Source of the DNA: Pseudomonadota bacterium
GTDB lineage: Bacteria > Desulfobacterota > Desulfovibrionia > Desulfovibrionales > Desulfomicrobiaceae
DNA: 64,000 nt
Direction: 5' to 3'
NCBI GenBank assembly: GCA_023393525.1
Contig: JAEWKZ010000055.1
Span: forward strand, 17,394-81,393
Positions 27,558 through 35,456 of this stretch are shown here, one piece after another. Positions within the stretch are counted from its first letter, which is position 1, and every line of letters starts with the position of its first letter. The notes below the pieces were generated by a model. It worked only from the letters and a program-made list of their open reading frames with translations, made no database searches and was not told where the DNA came from. The position numbers and the translations under genes were made by a program.

Positions 27558-27585
27558 CGAAACGCCCGGAGGGCCGGGCGTTTCG
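27558..27585 (-). terminator. Strong hairpin after the peroxiredoxin gene
   Basis: The 12-bp perfect arms CGAAACGCCCGG (27558-27569) and CCGGGCGTTTCG (27574-27585) have a four-base loop. They lie 16 bp beyond the peroxiredoxin stop. There is no T-run on either strand, so termination efficiency is uncertain. Confidence 0.5.
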
Positions 27586-27601
27586 GAAGGGATGCGCGGG
27601 G

Positions 27602-28321
27602 TTAGTCGAAGGCTTTGTCCACGGTCCAGACCTTCCAGACCTTGCCGACCAGGTCGGGGCCGGGCTTGAGGGTCTGCTTGCCTGGGCGCCATCCCGAAGG
27701 CGTGGCCTGACCGCCCTTGCTTTCGCGCACCAGCTGGAAGGCCTGGATCTGGCGCAGAGTTTCCAGCACGTTGCGGCCCACGGGCGGAGTCAGAACCTCG
27801 TATGCCTGCACGACGCCGTCCGGATCGATGAGGAAGCGCCCGCGCACGTCCACGCCGCCGGCATCGTCATAGATGCCGTACATCCGGCCCAGGGCCCCGC
27901 CGCCGTCGGACAGCATGGGGAAGGGCACCTTGCCCGCCGTGATCATTTTCGAGAGTTCGTCGTCGACCCACATCTTGTGCACGAACATGCTGTCCGTGCT
28001 CACGGACAGGACCTGCACTCCCAGCTTGACGAATTCCGCGTGCTTCTCGGCGACCGCCGAGATTTCGGTCGCTCAGACAAAGGTGAAGTCACCTGGGTAG
28101 AAGCACAGCACCACCCATTTTCCGAGGTAGTCGGACAGCCTGATGTTGGTGAAGCCGCCGTTGAAATATGCCGGGGCCGCGAAATCGGGGGCCTTTTTGC
28201 CTACCTGGATCATCGGACGCGCTCCTTGTGCTGGGATTGCCACTGCCTGCGGGGTTTCCGCCGGTGCCTGTTCCACTTCGACCCCTGGACGGGTGCAGCC
28301 TGCTGCCACTTCTTCTGTCAT
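27602..28321 (-). CDS. Selenocysteine-containing peroxiredoxin (UGA at 28075-28073 read as Sec)
   Basis: Read through one TGA, the frame gives 239 residues with Sec at 83. The context is FYPGDFTFV-U-ATEISAV, where ordinary AhpC/Prx enzymes have FTFVCPTE, so the UGA replaces exactly the peroxidatic cysteine. The frame continues without interruption into a normal peroxiredoxin C-terminal half (VSTDSMFVHKMW, GRFLIDPDGVV, PVGRNVLETLRQIQAF). The only other cysteines are Cys9 and one in VVLCFYPGD; no C-terminal resolving cysteine is visible, so it may act as a 1-Cys type. It reduces peroxides using an external thiol donor. A SECIS-like hairpin follows the UGA. Normal gene callers will split it into two pieces. 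Confidence 0.9.
28045..28062 (-). promoter_or_regulatory. Bacterial SECIS element candidate
   Basis: Within the coding sequence, 10 nt after the UGA, the transcript reads UCUCGG-CGGUCG-CCGAGA. This is a six-base-pair stem with a six-base loop containing GGUC. The loop lies 16 nt after the UGA, and the GGU in the loop resembles the E. coli fdhF SelB-binding hairpin as I remember it. A competing seven-pair stem (GCGACCG with CGGUCGC, 28072-28050) starts immediately after the UGA. Confidence 0.7.
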
Positions 28322-28342
28322 GTGCCGGACCTCCGGGTTTTG

Positions 28343-28367
28343 AAACTATTGATGGTAACGATAGTTT
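28343..28367. promoter_or_regulatory. Dyad upstream of the selenoperoxiredoxin gene
   Basis: AAACTATTG (28343-28351) and CGATAGTTT (28359-28367) are complementary at eight of nine positions around a 7-bp centre. The dyad sits 22-46 bp before the start codon at 28321, a typical operator position. Which regulator binds is unknown. Confidence 0.5.
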
Positions 28368-28467
28368 TTAACGAGAACCATAGATATTTCTTACTGCGTT
28401 TGGGGGAAAAGAACAAGGGGGGATGGGATTTTTCAGGCTGCAACGACGATTCGCCCTGGGCAGGGGC

Positions 28468-28513
28468 CAAAAAAGAAGCGGGACCCGTCGCCGTTGAAGG
28501 CGCCGGGTCCCGC
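28468..28513 (-). terminator. Intrinsic terminator after nrfA
   Basis: The arms GCGGGACCCG (28478-28487) and CGGGTCCCGC (28504-28513) form a 10-bp stem. On the minus strand it is followed by TTCTTTTTTGG. It lies 24 bp beyond the nrfA stop. Confidence 0.85.
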
Positions 28514-28536
28514 TGTGGATCGGGTGGAGGCCGCTG

Positions 28537-30099
28537 CTAGCTGGCGGCGGGCTTGGGGATCAGGCGACGGTTCTCGTCCCAGACCTGTTCGGACTTGGGT
28601 GTGAGCTTCAGGTACTTGAACCACTGGTGGCTGGCCAGGTGTTCGGGATCCATCTGTAGTTCCCGGCTGTGCTCCATGATGGGCGGCACCAGGGTCTTGA
28701 TGTCTCCGGCCAGGGCCTGGGCCGTGGTGAAGGCCGCCGCCTGGATGGCGATGTCCACGGCCTTCTGGCTGTACTGCTGGGACTTGGCCAGGGTATCGAG
28801 GGCCTTGGTCGGGTTGTGGAAACCGACGCTGTTCTCGGCGGACACCAGATCCCAGAAGAACTGGCCCTTGCGGCACATTTCTCGGGCGTCGATCATGAGC
28901 TGGTCGTAATTGGCCGGCTTCTCGCCTTCGAATTCATTGGCCATGCGGATGGCCTCATGCGCCTTGACCGAGATGTCCTGGGCGGTCATGAGCTGTTCCC
29001 AGACCTTGTCCTGGGTGTAGATGACGCGCTGCTTGAGATAGTCCGGCGTCTTGTCCGTGTGGCACTGGCGACAGGCCTTCATGTCCGGGTCCTTCAGGGG
29101 CGAGTTCCAGTGATGGTTGGACATCTTCTTCTTGCCGTCGAGGCGGGTGTAGCTCATGTGGCAGTCCGCGCAGCTCACGCCGGCCGCGCCGTGCACGCCG
29201 TTATGCCAGGTTTCGTACTCGGGGTGCTGGGCTTTGAGCATGGGGGTCTTGGACACGGGATGCACCCAGTCCACGAAGTTGCCTTCGAAGCCGGGGGTCG
29301 TGGTGTCGCCATGACTCTTGTAGTAGGAGTAGATTTCTTCGGGGTCCTTGCCCTGCGCCCAGGGGAAGACCGGTTTTTTTGCCGGGCCCTGGCCCTTGTC
29401 GGTGAAGTAGTACTCGACGTGGCACTGGCCGCACATGAGCGCGCGCTGCTCGTTGCGGGGCAGGGTCTTGAAATCCTTGCCCTCGGCCTTCAGGTGGTCC
29501 TGCAGGGGCACGGAATACAGACGCAGCTCCATGTTGGCCGGGTCATGGCAGTTCGCGCAGCCGATGGTGTTCTCGTCCATGTCGACTTCTTCGCGGAATT
29601 CGTTGAAATCCTTGGCCCAGAACTCGTCGCCGTATTTGCCGACCCATTCGTTCATCTTGGCGCCTTTGCAGTTCCAGCAGGTGGCGGGCAGGTCCGCCTT
29701 TTCGGCGTAGCGGTTCAGGCGGTCGATGTTCAAGATGTCCTTGATGGCGTAAGTGTGTCCGCGCGCCGCCTTGTATTCGTAGCTGAAGGGATAGCCGAGC
29801 CAGAGGTTCTTCAGGTACGGCTGGGCGTGCTTGTACCCCTTGGGCAGGGGATTCACGTTGTCGTGCTTGTCGTAGGCAACGGACCCGCCGTACTCGGTCA
29901 TGATCTCGGATTCGTTGTTGCGCAGGTACGTTTCGTAATGCAGCGGAAATTCGGACTTGAAGGCGGAGTTCTTGATTTCATCGGACTTGAGGCTGGTCTT
30001 GAAGGTCGGCGGAACGGGCTCGGTCGCCTCGGAACAGGCGCTCAAAGCCAGGGCCATTCCCACGGCCAGCATGGCGAAAAGGGGAAGATTCTTACGCAT
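28537..30099 (-). CDS. nrfA: Cytochrome c nitrite reductase catalytic subunit NrfA
   Basis: A 520-residue pentahaem enzyme that reduces nitrite to ammonium with six electrons. The active-site haem motif CWNCK is at 141-145, with lysine as proximal ligand, and four CXXCH haems lie at 181 (CANCH), 223 (CGQCH), 310 (CADCH) and 343 (CRQCH). The N-terminus has a signal peptide with a lipobox, LSAC at 19-22, so it is probably a lipoprotein attached on the periplasmic side, as in other NrfHA complexes of sulfate reducers. The start overlaps nrfH by eight bases. The enzyme should detoxify or respire nitrite. Confidence 0.97.
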   Translation of the reverse strand: MRKNLPLFAMLAVGMALALSACSEATEPVPPTFKTSLKSDEIKNSAFKSEFPLHYETYLRNNESEIMTEYGGSVAYDKHDNVNPLPKGYKHAQPYLKNLWLGYPFSYEYKAARGHTYAIKDILNIDRLNRYAEKADLPATCWNCKGAKMNEWVGKYGDEFWAKDFNEFREEVDMDENTIGCANCHDPANMELRLYSVPLQDHLKAEGKDFKTLPRNEQRALMCGQCHVEYYFTDKGQGPAKKPVFPWAQGKDPEEIYSYYKSHGDTTTPGFEGNFVDWVHPVSKTPMLKAQHPEYETWHNGVHGAAGVSCADCHMSYTRLDGKKKMSNHHWNSPLKDPDMKACRQCHTDKTPDYLKQRVIYTQDKVWEQLMTAQDISVKAHEAIRMANEFEGEKPANYDQLMIDAREMCRKGQFFWDLVSAENSVGFHNPTKALDTLAKSQQYSQKAVDIAIQAAAFTTAQALAGDIKTLVPPIMEHSRELQMDPEHLASHQWFKYLKLTPKSEQVWDENRRLIPKPAAS

Positions 30100-30568
30100 C
30101 GGCGGCGCTCCTTTTGGCTACGGGGATTTTTGGAGTGTGGGGCACATGACGGTGGCAGTCGGTGCAGAATTCCTTGCTTTGCATGACCACGGTGGACGTG
30201 GTGGAGCTGTGGCAACGCTGACAGTTCGCCTGCGTCACTTCCTTGGTCTCCTCGCCCGGATGGATGAGGTCTGGAATGCTGCTCGTGGCCGTGGCCAGGA
30301 TGTCCCTGGCGCCTTCCTTGGTCTTGAACGGGATCTTGGCGATCAGGTTGTGCGGGGCGTGGCATTCGTTGCAGGCCAGTTCGGCATGGACCGAGCGCTT
30401 GTGCGTCAACGCCGCTTCGGCCATGGAATGGCAACTGCCGCAGAACATGGCCTGATCCGTGGCGGTCATGGCCAGGGCCACTCCCACGGTGACCACGATG
30501 CCCGCAATGGCCGGAGGCAGGAAAAACCACCATCCTCGTCCACGGGGTGCATCTTGTTTTGGGGGCAT
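30092..30568 (-). CDS. nrfH: Cytochrome c nitrite reductase quinol-oxidising subunit NrfH
   Basis: A 158-residue NapC/NirT-family tetrahaem cytochrome. One N-terminal membrane anchor (about residues 14-36) is followed by four CXXCH motifs: CGSCH, CNECH, CQRCH and CTDCH. It takes electrons from menaquinol and passes them to NrfA. ATG 30568 was chosen over an upstream in-frame ATG at 30655 because it has a GGAGGGAG-type site and gives the usual short N-terminus before the anchor. It is the first gene of nrfHA and diverges from a response-regulator gene across about 200 bp. Confidence 0.96.
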   Translation of the reverse strand: MPPKQDAPRGRGWWFFLPPAIAGIVVTVGVALAMTATDQAMFCGSCHSMAEAALTHKRSVHAELACNECHAPHNLIAKIPFKTKEGARDILATATSSIPDLIHPGEETKEVTQANCQRCHSSTTSTVVMQSKEFCTDCHRHVPHTPKIPVAKRSAADA

Positions 30569-30774
30569 ACTCCCTCCTGTAAAAGTATGTTGGAACCGGG
30601 GCGCGAGCCCTGTCGTCTCCAGAACGACCGGGCGGTGTCCGAATTCATGGTGCACTCTCTAGCAAAAATTTTCAACCATGTGGAGTTAAAGTTGTAACGG
30701 AATTGAAACATGTGTATCGGCATGAGCCTGACATGCGCAAGTCCCAACGGGGCCGCGCTGACAGGGAGGGTGGT

Positions 30775-31464
30775 TTGACGCAGCAGAGAATCCTGATCAT
30801 CGACGACGACCCGGACATCGTCACGACCGTCAAGGCCAATCTGGAGCTTGACGGCTTCGCGGTGCTGAGCGCGGCTGGCGGAGCGCCGGGCCTTGCCGCC
30901 GCGCGGACCGAAGCGCCTGACCTCGTGCTTCTGGACCTGGGCCTGCCCGACATCGACGGGATCAAGGTCTGCCAGACCTTGCGGCGCGAGAGCGAGGTGC
31001 CGGTCATCATGCTCTCGGCCCGGGACACGGTCGCGGACAAGCTCCTGGGGCTGGAGTGCGGGGCCGACGACTATCTGGTCAAACCCTTCAACGCCCTGGA
31101 ACTCTCGGCCCGCATCCGCACTGTGCTGCGCAGGGTCCGGCGCAGCGAAACGACCGCCACGCACCGCAACGGCAACATCGTTCTGGATTTCCGCACCCTT
31201 CAGGCCACTCTCCAGGGCCGCCACTCAAACCTGACCCGGACCGAGTTCGCGTTGCTCGAACTCTTCATCGCCCATCCCGGAGAAACCCTGAGCCGCGATT
31301 TTATCCAGAGCCAGAATTGGGGCGACTCCAAGCTCTATTCCCACAGCCGGGCCGTGGACGTGCACGTGCAGCGCCTGCGCAAGAAGATCGAGGAAAATCC
31401 CCAGGTCCCGCGTTTCATCCTGACCGTGGCCGGAGTCGGCTACAAGTTCGAACCCAATCCTTGA
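30775..31464 (+). CDS. OmpR-family response regulator
   Basis: About 229 residues from a TTG start at 30775, chosen because GGGAGGG lies five bases upstream and the protein then begins MTQQRILIIDDDPD. In-frame ATGs at 30703 and 30733 would add 24 or 14 residues and lack good sites. The receiver domain has the DDD acidic pocket, phospho-aspartate in LVLLDLGLPD and lysine in LVKPF. The C-terminal winged helix ends VGYKFEPNP. It is divergent from nrfHA, so it is a candidate nrf regulator. The c-haem sensor kinase at 32235-33839 is the nearest possible partner. Confidence 0.88.
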   Translation: MTQQRILIIDDDPDIVTTVKANLELDGFAVLSAAGGAPGLAAARTEAPDLVLLDLGLPDIDGIKVCQTLRRESEVPVIMLSARDTVADKLLGLECGADDYLVKPFNALELSARIRTVLRRVRRSETTATHRNGNIVLDFRTLQATLQGRHSNLTRTEFALLELFIAHPGETLSRDFIQSQNWGDSKLYSHSRAVDVHVQRLRKKIEENPQVPRFILTVAGVGYKFEPNP

Positions 31465-31548
31465 CAGGCGGCGTGCCGAAGTCGCGCCGCTCGGCAGGCG
31501 GTCGCTTGGCCGCACCTCGTTTTTTTCGCTTTTCCCTGGAATTTCGGA

Positions 31549-31577
31549 CAAAAAAAAGCCCGTCAGGTGACGGGCTT
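31549..31577 (-). terminator. Intrinsic terminator after the RNA-binding protein gene
   Basis: The arms AAGCCCGTCA (31556-31565) and TGACGGGCTT (31568-31577) are followed on the minus strand by a run of T (complement of the A run ending at 31557). It lies between two convergent genes. Confidence 0.85.
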
Positions 31578-31599
31578 CATCGTGATCGTAGTGCTGCGC

Positions 31600-31875
31600 T
31601 TAGTAGCGGGAGCGGCTATCGGAGCGGCTTTCACGGGGCTGCGCTTCGTTGACCTTCAGGTTGCGTCCCTGGCAGTCGGTACCGTTCAGCGCCTGGATGG
31701 ACTTGCGTGCGCCTTCGTCATCCATTTCGACGAAGCCGAAGCCACGGGAGCGGCCGGTTTCGCGATCTTCAATGACGTGGGCAGAGCTGACCTGACCGTA
31801 CTGGGAAAACATGGCGTGCAGATCTGCATCAGTGGTCGACCAGGACAAATTTCCAACATAGATGTTCTTAGACAA
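31600..31875 (-). CDS. RRM-domain RNA-binding protein
   Basis: A 91-residue single-RRM protein with RNP2 NIYVGNLSW near the N-terminus and RNP1 SRGFGFVEM in the middle, ending in an arginine/serine-rich tail. Such proteins in bacteria resemble the cold-induced Rbp proteins of cyanobacteria and probably bind single-stranded RNA. No ATG gives a normal N-terminus. TTG 31875 with GGAG eight bases upstream gives MSKNIYVGNL and the usual length. A GC stem followed by a T-rich tract sits in its leader. Confidence 0.85.
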   Translation of the reverse strand: MSKNIYVGNLSWSTTDADLHAMFSQYGQVSSAHVIEDRETGRSRGFGFVEMDDEGARKSIQALNGTDCQGRNLKVNEAQPRESRSDSRSRY

Positions 31876-31880
31876 GACAG

Positions 31881-31944
31881 TAACTCCAAAGAAAAAAAAG
31901 TAAAAAGAAAAACCTTGTTCCTGCTGGAAACAGCTACCGGCAGG
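31881..31944 (-). promoter_or_regulatory. Leader hairpin plus U-rich tract upstream of the RRM gene
   Basis: On the minus strand CCTGCCGG (complement of 31937-31944) pairs with CCAGCAGG (complement of 31920-31927), an 8-bp stem including one G-T, with a nine-base loop. A long pyrimidine tract then runs to the Shine-Dalgarno site. It could be an attenuator or a temperature-sensitive leader. The remainder of the 359-bp gap up to 32234 is AT-rich and shows no gene. Confidence 0.45.
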
Positions 31945-32234
31945 ATTGCGGAACAATGAAGATGGATTCGATTGTGAATTCACGTTTCCATTTCCGCCAA
32001 AGTCAGCAGTCACTAGGTGGGCTGGATTTCAATGTCAACGCTTATTATTTTTATTTTTGATGCAAAATGGCGTTTCAGGTCAAAAATTATATTCAATGGG
32101 CTTGAATAGAACATCTATTTATTTTGGAAGTATTTTTCGCCCGTTTTCCGGATACGGGTTGTTGAAGGGTGAAATGTTCCGCCAAGCGTTCAAGGTCCAC
32201 GGCGTCGGACAGGGATGGTTTTCCGGGAGCGCGC

Positions 32235-33839
32235 CTATTCTTTCGCCGTCGGCAGGGTGAAGGTGAAGACGCTGCCCCCGCCGGGGTTGTCCTCGACCCA
32301 GATGCGTCCTCCGTGAGCGCGTACGATCTGGCTGCAGATGGCCAGGCCCAGCCCTGTCCCACCGGGCTTTCCGCCTGTGCCGGACGAGGGCGCGGTGTGG
32401 AATTTCTTGAAAATGGCGAGCCTGTCGCAGGGGGCGACGCCCGGTCCCTGGTCCCTGACCTGAATGCGGATCTTGTCATCCTCGCGCTGGAGGGCGAAGC
32501 CGATGACCCCGCCAGCCGGGGAGTATTTGATGGCGTTGTCGGTCAGGTTGACGATGACCTGCTCGGTGCGCTCCACGTCCGCCAGGGCGATCATGGGGCC
32601 GGTTGGAGCGAGGCTCAGGCGCAGTCCGCGCTCTTCGGCCAGCGGACTCATGATTTCCACGATCTCTCCCACCAGCTCGGTCATGTCCGTCGGAGCGAAG
32701 TTCCAGTCGATCTTTTCCGCCTCGATGCGGGTGATGTCGAAGATATCCGTGACCAGATGCGTGAGGCGGCTTACGTTCTTGTCCATGATGTGCAGATAGT
32801 CCTGCCTGTCGGCGGAGGCCTCGGTGCGCCTCAAATAGTCGAGCCCGCCACGGATGGAGGTCAGGGGGGAGCGCAGTTCGTGCGACATGGTGGCCAGAAA
32901 TTCGCTCTTCAGGCGATCCAGGGTCTTGAGTTCCTCATTGGCCAGGGCCAGCTCGCTGGTCGCGTTCTGCACCTCTTCCTCCAGCCGGTTGCGACCTTCT
33001 TCCAGCTTGGCGCTCATGGTGCTCAATGCCTGGCCCACGCGATCCATTTCATGGCTGCTGCCGATATGGACTCTGCCGGGGAATTGCCCTTGGCTGATGC
33101 CGTCGGCCACGGCTTCAAGGGTGCCAAGGGGCCTGAGCACCAGGTGGCGGACCAGGAAATACAGGGTCATGACCGTGAGCACGATGAGCGCCAGGGCCGA
33201 AACGAAAAGCTGCATTTTTCCACGGCTCAGCGAGTCGAGCACGTGCTGTACAGGGAGGTGGATGCTCAGGCAGCCGCTGACCGTCCCTCTGGTGTAGTTC
33301 TTGTGGCAGGACAGGCAGGTCTCGTCGACATAGAGGGGGGCTGAATACTGGAACACCGCCTCTCCGTCGTGGTCGGCGATGGCGTAATATTCCGTGTTTT
33401 CCGCCCGGGCGAAGCGTTTTATGGCCGCCGTTTCGAACGCGTCGGGCCTGTTTTCGGGATTCATGGGCGCGATGCCCGCCAGCCGGAAGCGGTACAGGTT
33501 CTGGCGGTAGGAGTAGAGGGAAAGCTGCTTGGTGACCATGGACGGGGTGAAGCGCTGCATGACGCCCCGATCCGTGGGCAGAAGGTCGGTATAGAACGCG
33601 CCGCCGCCTTGGGCGCCGGGGGTGTCCTGGCGCAGGAACAGGCCCTGGCTGTCCGAGACCCACTGGCGGGTCAGGATGATCTGGCGGGTCAGGAGTCGGG
33701 CCTGGTTGAGCACCTGGGTCCAGGCCTGCCGCTCCTCGGCCACGCCCTGCCAGAGGAAGATGATGCCCAGGAGCGGCACCACGATGCAGACTATGGCCGA
33801 CATGAACTTGAACTGCAAAGAACCCCGAAAACCGCGCAT
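32235..33839 (-). CDS. Membrane histidine kinase with c-type haem sensor domain
   Basis: A 534-residue kinase. A first membrane span (about 14-33) leads to a periplasmic DUF3365/Tll0287-like domain carrying one haem-binding motif, CLSCH, at about 175-179. A second span lies near 215-233, followed by a HAMP-like region, a coiled coil, the H-box FLATMSHELRSPLTS, and ATPase boxes DQGPGVA and GTGLGLAICSQ. A covalent haem in the sensor domain suggests sensing of redox state, NO or nitrite. ATG 33839 follows GGAGGAAC. It lies near the OmpR-type regulator and nrfHA but in a separate transcript. Confidence 0.88.
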   Translation of the reverse strand: MRGFRGSLQFKFMSAIVCIVVPLLGIIFLWQGVAEERQAWTQVLNQARLLTRQIILTRQWVSDSQGLFLRQDTPGAQGGGAFYTDLLPTDRGVMQRFTPSMVTKQLSLYSYRQNLYRFRLAGIAPMNPENRPDAFETAAIKRFARAENTEYYAIADHDGEAVFQYSAPLYVDETCLSCHKNYTRGTVSGCLSIHLPVQHVLDSLSRGKMQLFVSALALIVLTVMTLYFLVRHLVLRPLGTLEAVADGISQGQFPGRVHIGSSHEMDRVGQALSTMSAKLEEGRNRLEEEVQNATSELALANEELKTLDRLKSEFLATMSHELRSPLTSIRGGLDYLRRTEASADRQDYLHIMDKNVSRLTHLVTDIFDITRIEAEKIDWNFAPTDMTELVGEIVEIMSPLAEERGLRLSLAPTGPMIALADVERTEQVIVNLTDNAIKYSPAGGVIGFALQREDDKIRIQVRDQGPGVAPCDRLAIFKKFHTAPSSGTGGKPGGTGLGLAICSQIVRAHGGRIWVEDNPGGGSVFTFTLPTAKE

Positions 33840-34203
33840 GACCGTTCCTCCCGGGCAGCAGATGAGCCACAATCCCCCTTCTCGTCAACGGCGGAGCCAT
33901 GGAAATCTTGCGGATTCATGGCCGCCGCGTCGTTGTTTTTGAGGCCGCCGCAAGTTAGGGTGCGTCATCCGAAATTGTTGCTTGGCCCATCGTGGGAAAG
34001 AGCATGATCGCAGGAGGTGGCATGCGCTGTCTGAGGAATGAGGTGATTTTCGCTCGAGAGGCCGCCGGGTTTTATCTGTTTCCGGGGGCAGGGCTTGACA
34101 GGGTCGGGAAGGACGTGCAGATTAGTGACACGATAATAATTAAAATAGTGTTTATTATGGCAGCGTGTTCGGATTGCGTCGAGGCGATGCGCGGAGGACT
34201 GAT
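33840..34203. other. Intergenic region between kinase and molybdate transporter genes
   Basis: This 364-bp divergent region contains CTTGCGG (33907-33913) complementary to CCGCAAG (33948-33954), a TTGACA (34095-34100) that could be a -35 box, and an AT-rich dyad described separately. I see no gene in it. Confidence 0.5.
34133..34158. promoter_or_regulatory. AT-rich dyad upstream of the molybdate transporter gene
   Basis: ATAATAA (34133-34139) and TTATTAT (34152-34158) are perfect complements separated by 12 bp. The dyad lies 45-70 bp before the transporter ATG, a good position for a molybdate-responsive operator, although it does not clearly match the E. coli ModE site. Confidence 0.4.
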
Positions 34204-35391
34204 ATGAAATACAGCATCAATCGTCATGAGATTGCGGGGTCTCTGGGAGATTTGGGGGTTCTGCTGCCCATTGCCGTGAGCATGGTGCTCGTGAACGGTC
34301 TTCCGCCCGCAGGGGTGTTTTTGGCCATCGGACTCTACTACATTTTTTCGGGGATGTATTTCGGGGTGACCACGCCGGTGCAGCCCATGAAGGTCATCGG
34401 CTCCTACGCGGTGGCCATGGCCCTGTCGGCGGATGTCATCCAGGCTTCGAGCCTGTGGATCGGCGTCCTGCTCCTGGCTATCGGCTTGAGCGGGGCCATG
34501 AAGCGGATTACCCGTTTCGTGCCCAAGGTCATTGTGCGGGGCGTCCAGCTGTCCACGGGCGTGCTGCTCCTGGCGCAAGGCGTGCGGTTCATTCTCGGCA
34601 CAAGCTCCACCCAGTTGCAGCACAAGCTGAGCGAGCCGTTTCTGGCTGTTTCCTCTCTCGGAGTGTTGCAGCTCAGCTGGGTCTTCGGGCTGATCGCCGT
34701 GGTTTTGACCCTTTTTCTGATCAACAGCCGTCGTTTTCCAGCCGCCACGGTTGTCGTCGGCTTCGGTTTTTTGATGGGGATTCTGCTGGGCAATGGCGTG
34801 TCCATGGACGCCCTGGGCGTTCATTTCCCGGATTTTTTTCCGACTGGCTGGCCCAGCTGGGTGTCCTTTTCCACCGCCCTTTTTGTCCTCGCCCTGCCGC
34901 AGCTGCCCATGACCCTGGGCAATGCGGTCCTGGCCAATGAGGACCTGGCCAGGGAATATTTTGGCGACAAAGCTTCACGGACCACGGGCAAGGCCCTGTG
35001 CGTCAGCATGGGACTCGCCAACATCGGCAGCTTCATGCTCGGCGGCATCCCCATGTGCCATGGAGCCGGGGGCCTGGCCGCGCACTATCGGTTCGGCGCC
35101 CGCACCGCCGGTTCCAACGTCTTTATCGGCGGGCTGTTCGTGGTCGTGTCCCTGTTTTTTGGTTCGGAGGTGCTGGCCATCGCCCAGCTCATGCCCATGT
35201 CGGTGCTCGGGGCACTCTTGGTGTTCGCGGGGGCGCAGCTGGCCATGACCGTGCGGGACATCACCGACAAGAAGGAATTTTTTGTATGCATGGCCATGCT
35301 GGGGATAACGCTGGCATCCAACCTGGCTTTGGGGTATCTGGCGGGCATGGCCCTTGATTACCTGCTGAAGCGTGAGATGTTCGATATCTAG
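34204..35391 (+). CDS. MOT1-like molybdate/sulfate transporter
   Basis: A 395-residue membrane protein of the SulP-related MOT1 family with about ten hydrophobic spans. Family segments visible are EIAGSLGDLGVLLPI at the N-terminus, YFGVTTPVQPMK, and PQLPMTLGNAVLANEDLA plus GGIPMCHGAGGLAAHYRFGARTAG toward the C-terminus. Plant and algal MOT1 import molybdate with high affinity. A GGAGG site precedes the ATG. The next gene encodes a molybdenum-storage-protein homologue 65 bp downstream, which strongly favours molybdate (or tungstate) as substrate over sulfate. Confidence 0.85.
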   Translation: MKYSINRHEIAGSLGDLGVLLPIAVSMVLVNGLPPAGVFLAIGLYYIFSGMYFGVTTPVQPMKVIGSYAVAMALSADVIQASSLWIGVLLLAIGLSGAMKRITRFVPKVIVRGVQLSTGVLLLAQGVRFILGTSSTQLQHKLSEPFLAVSSLGVLQLSWVFGLIAVVLTLFLINSRRFPAATVVVGFGFLMGILLGNGVSMDALGVHFPDFFPTGWPSWVSFSTALFVLALPQLPMTLGNAVLANEDLAREYFGDKASRTTGKALCVSMGLANIGSFMLGGIPMCHGAGGLAAHYRFGARTAGSNVFIGGLFVVVSLFFGSEVLAIAQLMPMSVLGALLVFAGAQLAMTVRDITDKKEFFVCMAMLGITLASNLALGYLAGMALDYLLKREMFDI

Positions 35392-35456
35392 CCTTCGCGC
35401 GCCGATGATGCCTTGACGCGGGTATCGCCCTGAAATTTTGTCATTGAAAGAAAACC

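Noticed and set aside
28073..28321. Reading the peroxiredoxin as a pseudogene or as two separate genes
   Set aside because: The single stop is a TGA at the catalytic cysteine, both sides stay in frame, and a SECIS-like hairpin follows. Selenocysteine explains all of this better than decay.
28669..30186. 505-codon open frame antisense to nrfA
   Set aside because: nrfA with five haem motifs is unambiguous; the antisense product is V/G/H-rich and lacks motifs.
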